DNA of 64,000 bases from an uncultured Lachnospiraceae bacterium (GTDB taxonomy: Bacteria > Bacillota > Clostridia > Lachnospirales > Lachnospiraceae): contig CACZJD010000010.1 of NCBI GenBank assembly GCA_902781325.1, forward strand, positions 1 to 64,000, in the 5' to 3' direction. The notes below the pieces were generated by a model. The model ran no database searches and was not told where the DNA came from. It saw nothing but the letters and a program-made list of their open reading frames with translations. Made by a program: the position numbers and the translations under genes. Below, piece by piece: positions 1 to 8,959 of the stretch (position 1 is its first letter; each line of letters begins with the position of its first letter).

Positions 1-801
1 GTAAGGCGTCGCGTCCAGACGAATGATATCCACGCCGTGGTTGCAGAGGTTGAGCATGTCAGCCGTCATGTCGTTGAAAACGACCGGATTCGCATAGTTC
101 AGATCCCACTGATAGGGCCAGAATGTGGTCATGACAACCTTGTTCACTTCCGGGCACCAGGAGAAGTTGCCGGGCGCTGTCTGAGGGAATACCTGAGGAA
201 CAGTCTTCTCGAACTCGTTCGGAATGGTCCAGTCATCGTAGAAGAAGAAACGGTCCTGATACTCCTTCTCTCCTGCCTTCGCGCGCATAGCCCACTCGTG
301 GTCCTCACTGGTGTGGTTCATGACGAAGTCAAGGCACACGCACATGCCGCGGGTGTGGCAGTCGTCAGCCAGCTCGGCCAGGTCTTCCATGGTTCCCAGC
401 TCGGGCTGAACCTTGCGGAAGTTGGAAACAGCATATCCGCCGTCGCTTCTGTCCTTGGGGCTCTCCAGCAGGGGCATCAGGTGCAGATAGTTGACGCCGC
501 ACTCCTGGATGTAATCCAGATGGCTCTTCACACCTTTTAGATTGCCGGCGAAGCAGTTCGTGTACATGAGCATACCGAGCATGTCATTTCCCTTGTACCA
601 GTCGGGAGACGCCTCACGCGCTTCGTCCCACTCACGAAGCATGGGGCTTCTCTTCTCGTAGTACTCGTACATCATGTCGCAGAAGTAGTTAAAAGCCTGC
701 TGGTCGTTGTGGTACAACTCGCTGTAGAGCCATTTCAGTTCATCGTAGTGCTTGGCAAGACGGTTTTTAAACGTCTTGTCCCATTTTTTGTCTTCAAACA
801 T
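1..801 (-). CDS. Amylosucrase-like GH13 glucosyltransferase/hydrolase, 3' end outside window
   Basis: The first 267 codons of a GH13 enzyme; the gene runs off the left edge of the window. The ATG at 801 follows GGAGGGTT at good spacing. The sequence resembles amylosucrase-type GH13 proteins (known family): an N-terminal helical region, then LHLMPLLESP and SDGGYAVS near residue 120-140, the conserved DFVMNHTSEDHEW block near residue 160, WTIPNEFEKTVPQVFP, YQWDLNYANP, and RLDATPY at residues 261-267, whose Asp is the expected nucleophile. Family members split sucrose or other glucosides and may build glucan. No signal peptide is seen, so it should be cytoplasmic. It has its own promoter and a LacI-type operator. 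The acid/base Glu and substrate-selecting loops lie outside the window, so sucrose specificity is not proven. Confidence 0.85.
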   Translation of the reverse strand, partial: MFEDKKWDKTFKNRLAKHYDELKWLYSELYHNDQQAFNYFCDMMYEYYEKRSPMLREWDEAREASPDWYKGNDMLGMLMYTNCFAGNLKGVKSHLDYIQECGVNYLHLMPLLESPKDRSDGGYAVSNFRKVQPELGTMEDLAELADDCHTRGMCVCLDFVMNHTSEDHEWAMRAKAGEKEYQDRFFFYDDWTIPNEFEKTVPQVFPQTAPGNFSWCPEVNKVVMTTFWPYQWDLNYANPVVFNDMTADMLNLCNHGVDIIRLDATPY

Positions 802-829
802 ATAACCCTCCTATATAGTTATTCAACAA

Positions 830-847
830 ATTGTAATCGATTTCATT
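830..847 (-). promoter_or_regulatory. LacI-family type operator upstream of the amylosucrase-like gene
   Basis: An 18-bp imperfect palindrome centred on ATCGAT, with 7 of 9 base pairs symmetrical around a central CG, as in operators of LacI/MalR regulators. It overlaps the -10 element and probable start of transcription of the gene starting at 801. Repression by a sugar-responsive LacI-type protein is inferred; no such regulator gene is in the window. Confidence 0.55.
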
Positions 848-873
848 ATAAATTATTGTGCATTACTGCGCAA
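845..873 (-). promoter_or_regulatory. Sigma-A promoter of the amylosucrase-like gene
   Basis: Minus-strand -35 TTGCGC (873-868), a 17-bp spacer and a perfect -10 TATAAT (850-845). The predicted start is about 40 bases before the ATG at 801. Confidence 0.75.
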
Positions 874-971
874 TTTTGATAACGACGAATCTGTAACGAC
901 GAATCTGCAGTTGTGTTTTTGTGCATATTGCCACGGGACGTTTTCCAAGCATTTTCAGGGCTTCCTGGCAT

Positions 972-1014
972 AAAAAAGGCGCTGTGCTTACTGAATGATC
1001 AGCAAGTACAGCGC
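972..1014 (-). terminator. Intrinsic terminator after the neopullulanase-like gene
   Basis: On the minus strand AGCGCTGT and ACAGCGC form the outer stem of a long interrupted hairpin followed by six U. It lies ten bases after the stop of the gene ending at 1024 and separates it from the downstream GH13 gene. Confidence 0.8.
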
Positions 1015-1023
1015 TCTCTTCTC

Positions 1024-3174
1024 TTATTTCACAAGAACCGCTGCCGATTCCGGCGTCAGTTCGATCTCCAATATGCCGTCTTCTACGCGGTAAACCGTTC
1101 TGGGATAAGCCAGAAAACCGCTCATATTCGTCAGAAATCTCAGTTTCATATGACATTCGGCAGGTACGCCGGCGTATATGACGGGAATCCTGATCTTCAC
1201 AGGATCGTTTCCGTTGTTGACCGCCACTACCACGGCGGTTTCTCTGTCAAATCTGCCATAGGAAAGAACATGGGGCTCGTCAGCGAGCCGGATCAGCGAA
1301 CCGTTGCGAAGGCAGCTGTATTCCTTGTGCATCCTGATCAGTTCCCTGTGGAAGCGGATCATCTCACGGTCCTCCCTGCCCCAGGGGTAGGTTCTCCGGT
1401 TGTCCGGGTCCGTGAAACCGCACAGTCCCGCCTCGTCCCCGTAGTAGAGAGTCGGCGCGCCGGGCCAGGTCAGCTGGATGACCGCCGCCTCGCGGTAGAC
1501 GCTCTCCCGCACGTCTTCTGCCGCAGCCTCGGTTCCCAGGAGCGATACTCTTCCCACTTTCAGGCCGGTCCTTGTCAAAAAGCGCGAGTGGTCGTGGTTG
1601 GAGAGCTGGTTCATGCTGCACATGAGCGGCGCCTGGGGCATATCCTCCTGCCCCTTCCACTTCATGGCCGCCCAAAATCTCTCCGGATCGCCGATATAAC
1701 TCGGATGGTAGGCGTCGTTGTGCTTCTCCATGCCCGTCAGGAACCACGTGACAGGGTCCATGAAGCCCTCGTAGTTCATGATGGTGTCCCACTCTCTGCC
1801 GCCCAGCCAGTGCGCCGAGTTCATGTAGTTCTCAGCGAGAATGAGGGCATCGGGGTTTGCTTTTTTGACCACTTTGCGGAAGCGCTGCCAGAAGTAGTGG
1901 TTGAAGACCTCGGAATGTCCCAAGTCCGCCGCCACGTCCAGTCTCCAGCCGTCCGCGTTGTAGGGGGGCGATACCCATTTGGCTGCCACCCGAAGGATCT
2001 CGTCGCGCAGCTGCATGGACTGTTCATAGTTGAGTTTGGGAAGGGATGAGAAGCCCCACCAGCTCTCGTAGGAGTCGTTGTCCGGCCACTCGTCTTTCTG
2101 GAAGTCAAAATATTGCCGGTATCCCGAATCTTTCCTTCCATAGGCGCCCGGCGGGTAATTGCCGGTGTTGAGATAGATCTTCTCGCGGTCCAGCCAGCGG
2201 TGGAAGGAGCCGCAGTGGTTGAATACGCCATCGAGGATCACGCGGATCCCGCGCATATGAGCCTCGCGGACAAGGTTCGCGAAGAGCCTGTCGCTGGCCT
2301 CGAGGTTGGCGGGGTCTGTCACACGCGCCTTGTATTTCTCCGCTTCGCGGTTGTCCAGAGAACCTCTGGGCAGGACCTTGCCGCGGTCGTGCACTATTTT
2401 GCCGAAGTGGGGATCAATATGATCGTAATCCTGGGTGTCGTACTTGTGATTGGAAGGCGAGACGAAGATCGGATTAAGGTAGATGACCTCTATGCCGAGC
2501 TCCTCGAGGTAATCGAGCTTGTCCATGATGCCCTGCAGGTCGCCGCCGTAGTGCTCCCGGGTGTCATCGGCCGCGGGCGGACAGTACCAGTCCTCGATCT
2601 GCAGGACCTGGCCGCCGTTGTAGGCGTACTCGCCGGTCAGCACATCGTTGTCAGGGTCACCGTTGCAGAAGCGGTCCGTGAAGATCTGGTACATCACCGC
2701 GCCGTTGGCCCAGTCGGGGATCCTGAATTCCGGTGCATAGTACCACCAGCCCTCTGTGCCGCTCTTACCCTCGCGGGACTCGCCGGGTTCCGCGCCTTCT
2801 CCGTGCTCTTTCGCACGGGCGGATTCCGCGTCTTTTTCGTCTCCCCACTCGATGCCGGTGCGCTTGTACAGGAACTCTTCGCCGGTCGCGGCCAGCCGGA
2901 TCCTGAAAGCATACCGCACAGGGGTGCCGTCGCTCATCACTTCCGCTGAGAAATAGATGAAATGTGCGTTTTCTTTCTCTACGCGCATGGGGATCTCGCC
3001 CGAATCTGTCAGCAGCACGCATTTGTCCGCGTCTCCCGCAGCAGTGCGGAGGCGGATGCGGATCGCGTATGTTTTCCTGCCGTTCCTTCTAAGAGGCTTT
3101 ATAGTCTGGACTTTTAAAAACTCAGGCGTCTGGTCCGAAAACAACGCCTTTATATTCAGTGCCTCATGCTGCAT
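1024..3174 (-). CDS. GH13 alpha-glucan hydrolase, neopullulanase/cyclomaltodextrinase-like
   Basis: A 716-residue GH13 enzyme with an N-terminal beta-rich domain (residues about 1-120, CBM34-like) ahead of the TIM barrel. The four GH13 regions are visible: DGVFNHCG, GWRLDVAADLGH near residue 411 (nucleophile Asp), ILAENYMN near 448 (acid/base Glu) and LSNHDHSRF near 526 (transition-state Asp). YQIFTDRFCNGD is typical of the cyclomaltodextrinase/neopullulanase/maltogenic amylase group, which cleaves small maltodextrins, cyclodextrins and pullulan. There is no signal peptide, so an intracellular role is likely. The start at 3174 was chosen because AAAGGGGAG lies five bases upstream; an upstream in-frame ATG at 3198 has no such site. 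It follows a hairpin terminator in its leader and ends at its own terminator. Exact substrate is not determined. Confidence 0.9.
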   Translation of the reverse strand: MQHEALNIKALFSDQTPEFLKVQTIKPLRRNGRKTYAIRIRLRTAAGDADKCVLLTDSGEIPMRVEKENAHFIYFSAEVMSDGTPVRYAFRIRLAATGEEFLYKRTGIEWGDEKDAESARAKEHGEGAEPGESREGKSGTEGWWYYAPEFRIPDWANGAVMYQIFTDRFCNGDPDNDVLTGEYAYNGGQVLQIEDWYCPPAADDTREHYGGDLQGIMDKLDYLEELGIEVIYLNPIFVSPSNHKYDTQDYDHIDPHFGKIVHDRGKVLPRGSLDNREAEKYKARVTDPANLEASDRLFANLVREAHMRGIRVILDGVFNHCGSFHRWLDREKIYLNTGNYPPGAYGRKDSGYRQYFDFQKDEWPDNDSYESWWGFSSLPKLNYEQSMQLRDEILRVAAKWVSPPYNADGWRLDVAADLGHSEVFNHYFWQRFRKVVKKANPDALILAENYMNSAHWLGGREWDTIMNYEGFMDPVTWFLTGMEKHNDAYHPSYIGDPERFWAAMKWKGQEDMPQAPLMCSMNQLSNHDHSRFLTRTGLKVGRVSLLGTEAAAEDVRESVYREAAVIQLTWPGAPTLYYGDEAGLCGFTDPDNRRTYPWGREDREMIRFHRELIRMHKEYSCLRNGSLIRLADEPHVLSYGRFDRETAVVVAVNNGNDPVKIRIPVIYAGVPAECHMKLRFLTNMSGFLAYPRTVYRVEDGILEIELTPESAAVLVK

Positions 3175-3201
3175 AACAACTCCCCTTTTTTCGGACAACG
3201 T

Positions 3202-3234
3202 AAAAAAGACAGCGCTTGGGGGACTGTCTTTTTT
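3202..3234 (-). terminator. Terminator hairpin in the leader of the GH13 gene
   Basis: An 11-bp stem AAAAAAGACAG / CTGTCTTTTTT with an 11-base loop, able to terminate on both strands. It lies only 28 bases before the GH13 start codon at 3174, leaving little room for a promoter downstream of it, so it could act as an attenuator for that gene as well as the terminator of upstream transcription. Confidence 0.75.
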
Positions 3235-3510
3235 AGAGAAGGTATTCTTCTAAATGGGGTATAGCAAAAACTTATAATGTATTGGGGGGTTACAAGTGTA
3301 TAGTAGCAAATCACTCCGAAAAGATAAATTCGCAGAATTCACAAAGTTCACAAAAGCAGAAAAAGTGATTTGTGCATTATCGCCAATATCCTTCATTGGC
3401 TCTATAAGTTCAAGCTCCCCTTGTCCTCGAATGCCGTTATTCCCTCTTTTGTCGGGAAAGCAGGCAGTACAGCCGGCCCCCACCGGCTGTCCCCTCTCTT
3501 TAAAAGTGTT
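3235..3510. other. AT-richer spacer between ftsH and the GH13 gene, no supported gene
   Basis: About 275 bases with clearly lower GC than the flanking genes. A minus-strand open frame (3483-3250, 77 codons) runs through it but has no ribosome site and no family I recognise. A GC-rich hairpin (CAGCCGG stem, 3470-3489) follows the ftsH stop without a clean U-tract. I could not fix a convincing promoter for the GH13 gene here. Confidence 0.5.
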
Positions 3511-5376
3511 TTATATTTGACCTGTTTCCAGATCTGCCGGTCCGTCTGTCCTTACGAACAGCGCGTCAAACTCCTCGCCTGTGATCTTCTCTTTCTCGAT
3601 CAGGAGGTCGGCCGCCCTGTAGAGGATGTCCTCGTTGGCCTTAATGATCTCTTTGGCTTTCGCATAGCAGTCGCTGATGATGCGGCGCACTTCCTTGTCG
3701 ATCTCACCTCGGACATACTCGCTGTGCTTATTCTCATGGCCCAGGTCATAGCCCAGGAAGACGTCGTCCGTCTCCTGCTCGTAATTGATGGTTCCGATCT
3801 TATCCGACATGCCGTAGCGCATGACCATGTGCCTTGCGATGTTGGTCGCCTGGCGGATATCCGCGGAAGCGCCTGTCGTGATGTCGTCGAGCACCAGTTC
3901 CTCCGCGATCCTGCCGCCGAGGCTCACCATGATCTCCTCGAGCATTCTGCCCTTGGTCATGTACATCATATCCTGTTCGGGAAGCTGCATCGTATAGCCG
4001 CCGGCTCCCATTCCCGTGGGAATGATGGAAACCGTATAGACGCGCCCCACCTTGGGAAGCTCGTGGAAGAGGATCGCGTGGCCGGTCTCGTGGAACGCGG
4101 TGATCTTCTTCTCCTCGGGCGTGATGACATGGCTCTTCTTCTCCTTGCCGATGCCGACCCGGATAAAGGCGTCTTTAATATCAGACTGCATGATGTATGC
4201 GCGGTTAACTCTCGCGGCGCCTATGGCAGCCTCGTTCATGAGGTTCTCCAGATCCGCTCCGGAGAATCCTGCCGTCGTGCGGGCGATCTCTTTCAGATCC
4301 ACATCCTCACCAAGAGGTTTATTCCTGGAATGGACTTTGAGGATATCCTCGCGGCCCTTCACATCAGGCCTTCCCACAGAAATCTTTCTGTCAAAACGGC
4401 CCGGGCGCAGGATCGCGGGATCCAGAACGTCCACCCTGTTGGTGGCCGCCATGACGATGATGCCCTCGTTGACGCCGAATCCGTCCATTTCCACCAGCAG
4501 CTGGTTCAGTGTCTGCTCGCGCTCGTCGTGGGAGCCGCCGAGGCCCGTGCCTCTGCGCCTTGCTACCGCGTCGATCTCGTCGATAAAGACGATGCAGGGC
4601 GAATTCTTCTTGGCGTCGTCAAACATGTCCCTGACGCGGGACGCGCCCACGCCGACGAACATCTCGACGAAATCCGAGCCGGAAATGCTGAAGAAGGGCA
4701 CGCCTGCCTCGCCGGCGACGGCCTTGGCCAGCAATGTTTTGCCCGTGCCGGGCGCGCCTTCGAGCAGCACGCCTTTCGGTATGCGGGCGCCTACCTTCGT
4801 GTATTTGCCGGGGTCCTTAAGGAAATCGATGATCTCCTCGAGGTCCTCCTTCTCTTCCTGCAGACCTGCGACGTCATCCAGCGTCACACCGCTGTTTCTG
4901 GCCAGTCTCGCCTTACTCTTGCCAAAATTCATCATCTTGGCGTTGGAGCCGCCCCCCATGTTCTGCGCGTTCATCATGTAGAAGAAGAACAGGCAGACCA
5001 CAACGATCAGGATCGTGGGCAGTACGCTGACCATAAACAGATTATCTGAGGGGATGTCCCTCACTACAGGTACGACCCCTGCCTCTCTCGCGGTCTGCTC
5101 GATCACGGCGATCTGCGTCGCGTACAGGGTGTGCCGGGTGTTATCCTTAAGCGTCACCACCGCGTAGCCCGTGTCATTGTCGCGGTTGGGCGTGATCGTC
5201 ACGCTCTCGACATTTCCGCCCCTCAGGTCTTCCTGAAACTTCTCCAGCGTATAACTCTCCTGACCTGCGGAAAACGATCCTCTCACCATCGGCGAGAACA
5301 CGAAGATGAACAACATCAGGACCAATACCGGGATCAGAAGACTATTGTATGTTCTCGGTCTCTGTTTATTATCCAA
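3511..5376 (-). CDS. ftsH: ATP-dependent zinc metalloprotease FtsH
   Basis: A 621-residue membrane AAA+ protease that extracts and degrades membrane and short-lived cytosolic proteins. Two membrane helices flank a small extracytoplasmic domain (residues about 13-30 and 113-134). The AAA module has Walker A GAPGTGKT near residue 209, Walker [10 protein letters not shown] and the second region of homology; the protease domain carries the zinc motif HETGH near residue 430. Length matches the family. The start is TTG at 5376, preceded by TGAGGTAG; no ATG fits. It is last in tilS-hpt-ftsH, the order seen across Firmicutes, 38 bases after hpt. Confidence 0.97.
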   Translation of the reverse strand: MDNKQRPRTYNSLLIPVLVLMLFIFVFSPMVRGSFSAGQESYTLEKFQEDLRGGNVESVTITPNRDNDTGYAVVTLKDNTRHTLYATQIAVIEQTAREAGVVPVVRDIPSDNLFMVSVLPTILIVVVCLFFFYMMNAQNMGGGSNAKMMNFGKSKARLARNSGVTLDDVAGLQEEKEDLEEIIDFLKDPGKYTKVGARIPKGVLLEGAPGTGKTLLAKAVAGEAGVPFFSISGSDFVEMFVGVGASRVRDMFDDAKKNSPCIVFIDEIDAVARRRGTGLGGSHDEREQTLNQLLVEMDGFGVNEGIIVMAATNRVDVLDPAILRPGRFDRKISVGRPDVKGREDILKVHSRNKPLGEDVDLKEIARTTAGFSGADLENLMNEAAIGAARVNRAYIMQSDIKDAFIRVGIGKEKKSHVITPEEKKITAFHETGHAILFHELPKVGRVYTVSIIPTGMGAGGYTMQLPEQDMMYMTKGRMLEEIMVSLGGRIAEELVLDDITTGASADIRQATNIARHMVMRYGMSDKIGTINYEQETDDVFLGYDLGHENKHSEYVRGEIDKEVRRIISDCYAKAKEIIKANEDILYRAADLLIEKEKITGEEFDALFVRTDGPADLETGQI

Positions 5377-5414
5377 AGCACTACCTCAGTTATCATTGCA
5401 GCAAAGTCAAAATA

Positions 5415-5945
5415 TTACTCCTCGGAGAACTCAACCACCCCGATAAAAGGAAGATCTCTGTATCTCTGGTCGTAATCCATACCATATCCGACCACAAACT
5501 GGTCCGGAATCTCAAAACCTGTGTAATCCACATCCAGATCCACCACGCGGCGCTCGGGCTTGTCAAGCAATGTGCAGGTGCGCACGCTCGCGCATCCTCT
5601 CTGTTTGAAAACCTCTTCAAGATAAAAGAGAGTGCGCCCGGAGTCCACGATATCCTCCACAATAAGGACATCAAGTCCGTCGATCGGATCATCCAGATCC
5701 TTCCTGATCCTGACAATACCGCTGGACTTGGTCCCGCTGCCATAACTGGACACGGTCATAAAGTCCATGGATACAGGCACCGTGATCCTCTTGGCAAGCT
5801 CACACATGAAGATGCACGCGCCCTTCAAAATACATACCAAATGAACGGACTTTCCTTCATAATCCTTGGAAATCTGAGCCCCAAGTTCTCTGATCTTAGC
5901 ATTTACTTCTTCTTCACTGATAAGTTCTCTGATAGTCTCGCGCAT
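5415..5945 (-). CDS. hpt: Hypoxanthine phosphoribosyltransferase
   Basis: A 176-residue type I phosphoribosyltransferase that salvages hypoxanthine and guanine to IMP and GMP using PRPP. The PRPP-binding motif VLIVEDIVDSGRTL lies near residue 100, and the flexible-loop segment MTVSSYGSGTKSSG and C-terminal DQFVVGYGMDYDQRYR are characteristic. The ATG at 5945 is preferred over 5957 because GAGGAG precedes it, whereas the upstream ATG lies directly on a ribosome-like sequence. It lies between tilS and ftsH and is probably co-transcribed with both. Confidence 0.96.
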   Translation of the reverse strand: MRETIRELISEEEVNAKIRELGAQISKDYEGKSVHLVCILKGACIFMCELAKRITVPVSMDFMTVSSYGSGTKSSGIVRIRKDLDDPIDGLDVLIVEDIVDSGRTLFYLEEVFKQRGCASVRTCTLLDKPERRVVDLDVDYTGFEIPDQFVVGYGMDYDQRYRDLPFIGVVEFSEE

Positions 5946-6008
5946 AATACTCCTCATCCCCTGTGTGTTGTGTTGATACTGTCTTTCAGTGATCCCTCTC
6001 CGGCGCGG

Positions 6009-7529
6009 TCAAAGACCGCCTGCCGGTTTCCAACTAATCTCCAGAATCCTGCGTGTGTGACCGCTCACCATATAGGAAGCACTGATCCTGCCGCTGTCTG
6101 AAGAGCGGACCGCTTCCGCAGTCAGCCCCGCCGGTACCCACAGGATCTCTTTGCCTGCAGCAGGCAGCACGATCCTGCCCCGCAGCTCCGCAGGTATCTT
6201 GGCGTCGATCATATATCTGGCGATCGACTTGGATCTTCCGCTCTCATCGATCGTGATGCGGTCCCCTTCGCGCCTGGTCCGAAAACTTGGAAACGCCCCT
6301 ATTTTATCATAATCGAACCATTTCGTATACTGCTTTCGGGACACTGCAGCCAGATTGCCGTCAAAGTCAAAGACTCTGCAGCTGTATTCCCCGGCGTCCA
6401 TCGGCCATCTTCGGGAGGCTGCGGGAGCCGGGCTTGCGGCCTGACGCAATCCTTCTGGAGCTGCGAAGAAGATCAGTCTGTCATATGACTTCTCCACCGA
6501 TACACCTGCAAAAACATCCAGACGCCCGTTTCCATTTTTCTGCGCCAGCCTGAGCACATCCTGCACATGCACATCCCGCAAATCTTTCTTCCTGCCGGCT
6601 GCCTCCGCGATCGCTTCATAGACAACTCTTCTGCGGATCAGGGGCGGTTCTTTAAGAAGAATCGGAATTGAAATGATGATCGGAGACTGCCGGTTTTCAA
6701 TGTTTTGGCTGTCATGCACTGCTCGGGCGCGGCTGTCTTCCTGCGTTTCACGGCACGCCTTCACAGCCTTTTCGGTCTCAATCCTCAGAAACTCTTCCGT
6801 TTCCGCGGCTTCTTCAGCCGCCTTTGCGATGTGCTGCGCGGCTCCCGAGTTGATCCTCTCCAAAAGGGGCATCACTTCGCGCCGCAGAAGATTTCTCGCA
6901 TAGCGGACATCCTCATTGGTCTCGTCCTCTCTCCAGGCAATTCCCCTCTCACGGAGAAATTCCTCGATCTCCCCCCTGCTGCATTCCAGCAGCGGCCTGA
7001 TGATCCTCCCGTTCACCGGGAGCATCCCGCGAAGCCCTCTCAGCCTGCTGCCGCGGACCAGATTGAAGAGCACCGTCTCCGCCTGATCCTCCAGATGATG
7101 GGCGACTGCGATTCGGCAGTGTATGTCTTCGGTTTGTTGTGAGCTTTCGCTGTCGGATTTAGGCTTATTCTCGCAATCCCAGCGCTCCGCCGCGCTCTCA
7201 AGGGCTTCGTAGCGCAAGTGTCTGGCAGCTTCTTCCACACTCATTCCTGCCTCCGCGGCGTATCCGGCCGCATCTACTCTCACAGCCTCAAAGGGAATGC
7301 CCGAAGCCGCGCAATATCCGGCCACATACTCAAGATCTCCCTCCGCGCTCTCCCTCAGCCCGTGATGGACGTGCAGCACCCTCAGTTGAAACCCTGCCTT
7401 CGCCTGCAATTCCCGCAGAATTTCCAAAAGACACATGGAATCAGCTCCGCCCGATACCGCGGCAAGGATGCATCCGCCTTCTTCGATCATTTTGTTGTGA
7501 ATCATATAATCATGAATCCGGTTGATCAT
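6009..7529 (-). CDS. tilS: tRNA(Ile)-lysidine synthetase TilS
   Basis: A 506-residue N-type ATP pyrophosphatase that adds lysine to C34 of the CAU tRNA-Ile, changing its codon reading from AUG to AUA. The PP-loop motif AAVSGGADS is near residue 25; LHVHHGLRESAEGD and HHLEDQAETVLFNLVRGS follow as in TilS. The C-terminal part (about 370-506) matches the extra tRNA-binding domains of the long form. ATG at 7529 follows GAGGTAATCA. It heads the tilS-hpt-ftsH group; upstream lies the 62-63 bp repeat array. Confidence 0.95.
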   Translation of the reverse strand: MINRIHDYMIHNKMIEEGGCILAAVSGGADSMCLLEILRELQAKAGFQLRVLHVHHGLRESAEGDLEYVAGYCAASGIPFEAVRVDAAGYAAEAGMSVEEAARHLRYEALESAAERWDCENKPKSDSESSQQTEDIHCRIAVAHHLEDQAETVLFNLVRGSRLRGLRGMLPVNGRIIRPLLECSRGEIEEFLRERGIAWREDETNEDVRYARNLLRREVMPLLERINSGAAQHIAKAAEEAAETEEFLRIETEKAVKACRETQEDSRARAVHDSQNIENRQSPIIISIPILLKEPPLIRRRVVYEAIAEAAGRKKDLRDVHVQDVLRLAQKNGNGRLDVFAGVSVEKSYDRLIFFAAPEGLRQAASPAPAASRRWPMDAGEYSCRVFDFDGNLAAVSRKQYTKWFDYDKIGAFPSFRTRREGDRITIDESGRSKSIARYMIDAKIPAELRGRIVLPAAGKEILWVPAGLTAEAVRSSDSGRISASYMVSGHTRRILEISWKPAGGL

Positions 7530-7597
7530 TGATTACCTCTGTATTTCCGGGAGAATGGGGCTGTTTTCGATCAGTTGGGGCTTGTCAGGCACAAGCT

Positions 7598-7955
7598 CTA
7601 CATCCATTTACGGCCTCGACAGAATCCGATGGTATGAAAAAAGCTTGTCTGGCACTTGCTCTACATCCATTTGCGGCCTGAACAGAATTCGATGGTATGA
7701 AAAAGTTTGTCTGGCACTTGCTCTACATCCGATTTCGGTCTCGACAGTATCCGATGGTATGAAAAAAGCTTGTCTGGCAGGAGCTCTACATCCGATTACG
7801 TCTTCAGCCATATCCGATGGTGTGCCTGCCCAGAAACGTTCAAATTTACTACATCCATCTACTCTTTCGATCAAATCCGATGGTGTACCTGCCAGAAATG
7901 TTCGAGTTCACTACATCCAATCACGCCATCGGCCAATTCCGATGGTACATTTGCA
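7598..7955. repeat. Six-unit imperfect tandem repeat, period 62-63 bp
   Basis: Units begin at 7598, 7661, 7723, 7786, 7849 and 7911 (spacing 63, 62, 63, 63, 62), each starting CTACATCC and ending CGATGGT about 30 bases later, with a variable core of 16-19 bases. A partial seventh unit (CCATCCGAT) follows near 7975. Linkers are alike in units 1-4 and diverge in 5-6, so it is a tandem array and not a CRISPR. It fills most of the 606-base gap between divIC and tilS. From 7985 to 8105 I see nothing further. A related single copy lies at 35427-35461. Confidence 0.9.
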
Positions 7956-8105
7956 ACTGAACGCCTTTTTTCGGCCCATCCGATTTAAAGAATTTCTTAG
8001 GAGGATGGAGCCAGCTCCGCCGCAGCCCAATGGAGATGCCGAATTAGTGACAACTAACCGAAGAAAACCTCTGCAAGCCCCAACAACCACCCCTCCGTCA
8101 CACTC

Positions 8106-8132
8106 AAAAAGCCGCCGCCAACCGGCGACAGC
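8106..8132 (-). terminator. Intrinsic terminator after divIC
   Basis: Nine paired bases (GCTGTCGCC / GGCGGCGGC with G-U pairs), a GGTT loop and five U on the minus strand, three bases after the divIC stop. Confidence 0.8.
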
Positions 8133-8135
8133 CTT

Positions 8136-8447
8136 TCAATACGATCCTTCTTCTTTGAAGATCACTTCACCCTCATAGACCAGCCCGAGTTTCTCTCTGG
8201 CTACTTCCTCGATGTACTCTCTGGACTTTGTATATTGCTTATATTCCTCGATTTCTTCCGATCGCTGTTCTTCCTTCACGATCTCGTTCCTGAGTTCTTC
8301 GATCCTCTCCCTGTTTGAGTGGAGACGGCGGTAGAGGCCTGCACAAGTTACCAGCACCACCATGATCAGAGCACCGACGACCAGGGCAGCGATCCACATA
8401 CTGAGTCTGTTCTGCTCTCTTGTCTTTGCAGATCTCTCAATTGCCAT
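8136..8447 (-). CDS. divIC: Septum formation initiator, DivIC/FtsB family
   Basis: A 103-residue bitopic membrane protein: short cytoplasmic N-terminus, one membrane helix (about residues 17-39, WIAALVVGALIMVVLVTCAG), then a charged coiled coil rich in E and R, ending in VAREKLGLVYEGEVIF, a pattern typical of DivIC/FtsB, which bridges the divisome. ATG at 8447 was chosen because GGAGGAG precedes it. The order hup-rqcP-divIC is conserved in Firmicutes, but the spore genes yabP and yabQ that often separate rqcP and divIC are absent. Confidence 0.88.
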   Translation of the reverse strand: MAIERSAKTREQNRLSMWIAALVVGALIMVVLVTCAGLYRRLHSNRERIEELRNEIVKEEQRSEEIEEYKQYTKSREYIEEVAREKLGLVYEGEVIFKEEGSY

Positions 8448-8606
8448 CGATCTCCTCCTGCTCTTATCTTCATTAAATGTCCAAGGGCTGCCGCCGCAGC
8501 CCGCAAATTCCAACCGGCAATCCCGGGGTTGCTCTCATCTTACCCCTCTTTTTCGGGCTCCGTCAATGCGATGCGCCATAAGTTTAGAAAGAGTTCAGAA
8601 ATCCCG

Positions 8607-8885
8607 TTAAGCCTCCTCAGGAGCCTCAGACTCCGGCTCCGGCGCAGGAAGATAGCGGAAGAGGTCCGCGGCCGCTTCCTTGCGTACGTTTTCCTGTACT
8701 GTGAGGACTTCGACTCTGGTCTCACGGTTTCCGAAGGAGATGCCGATGATGTCGCCGGGCTTTACTTCCGCGGATGCCCTGGCTATCCGGCCGTTCAGAG
8801 TGACTCTTCCGTTGTCGCAGGCCTCGTTGGCGACGGTGCGCCTTTTGATCAGTCTGGAGATCTTAAGATATTTGTCTAGTCGCAT
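8607..8885 (-). CDS. rqcP: S4-domain RNA-binding protein RqcP (YabO/Hsp15-like)
   Basis: A 92-residue protein dominated by an S4 RNA-binding domain (MRLDKYLKISRLIKRRT, then VTLNGRIARASAEVKPGD). The Bacillus homologue RqcP works with RqcH in tagging stalled peptides with alanine on the 50S subunit during ribosome quality control. It lies between hup and divIC as in many Firmicutes. The final 15 residues are Pro/Glu/Ala-rich and family-variable. Confidence 0.9.
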   Translation of the reverse strand: MRLDKYLKISRLIKRRTVANEACDNGRVTLNGRIARASAEVKPGDIIGISFGNRETRVEVLTVQENVRKEAAADLFRYLPAPEPESEAPEEA

Positions 8886-8901
8886 AATGCGTTCCCTTTC
8901 G

Positions 8902-8934
8902 CAAAAGTAAAGCCCGGAGAATGCACTCCGGGCT
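8902..8934 (-). terminator. Terminator after hup
   Basis: Perfect 9-bp stem AGCCCGGAG / CTCCGGGCT with a 6-base loop, followed by TTACTTTT on the minus strand. It would partly isolate hup from rqcP. Confidence 0.7.
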
Positions 8935-8959
8935 GTCAGTAACTCAACGATACTGAATA

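Noticed and set aside
3250..3483. Small gene between ftsH and the GH13 gene
   Set aside because: No ribosome site, no recognised family and different base composition; kept only as a low-interest observation.
7598..7955. CRISPR array
   Set aside because: The intervals between repeats are similar to each other and too regular, and no cas genes are present.
7522..8178. Plus-strand open frame of 218 codons through the repeat array
   Set aside because: It lacks a ribosome site; frame changes by the 62-bp units, and repeats explain its apparent protein repeats.
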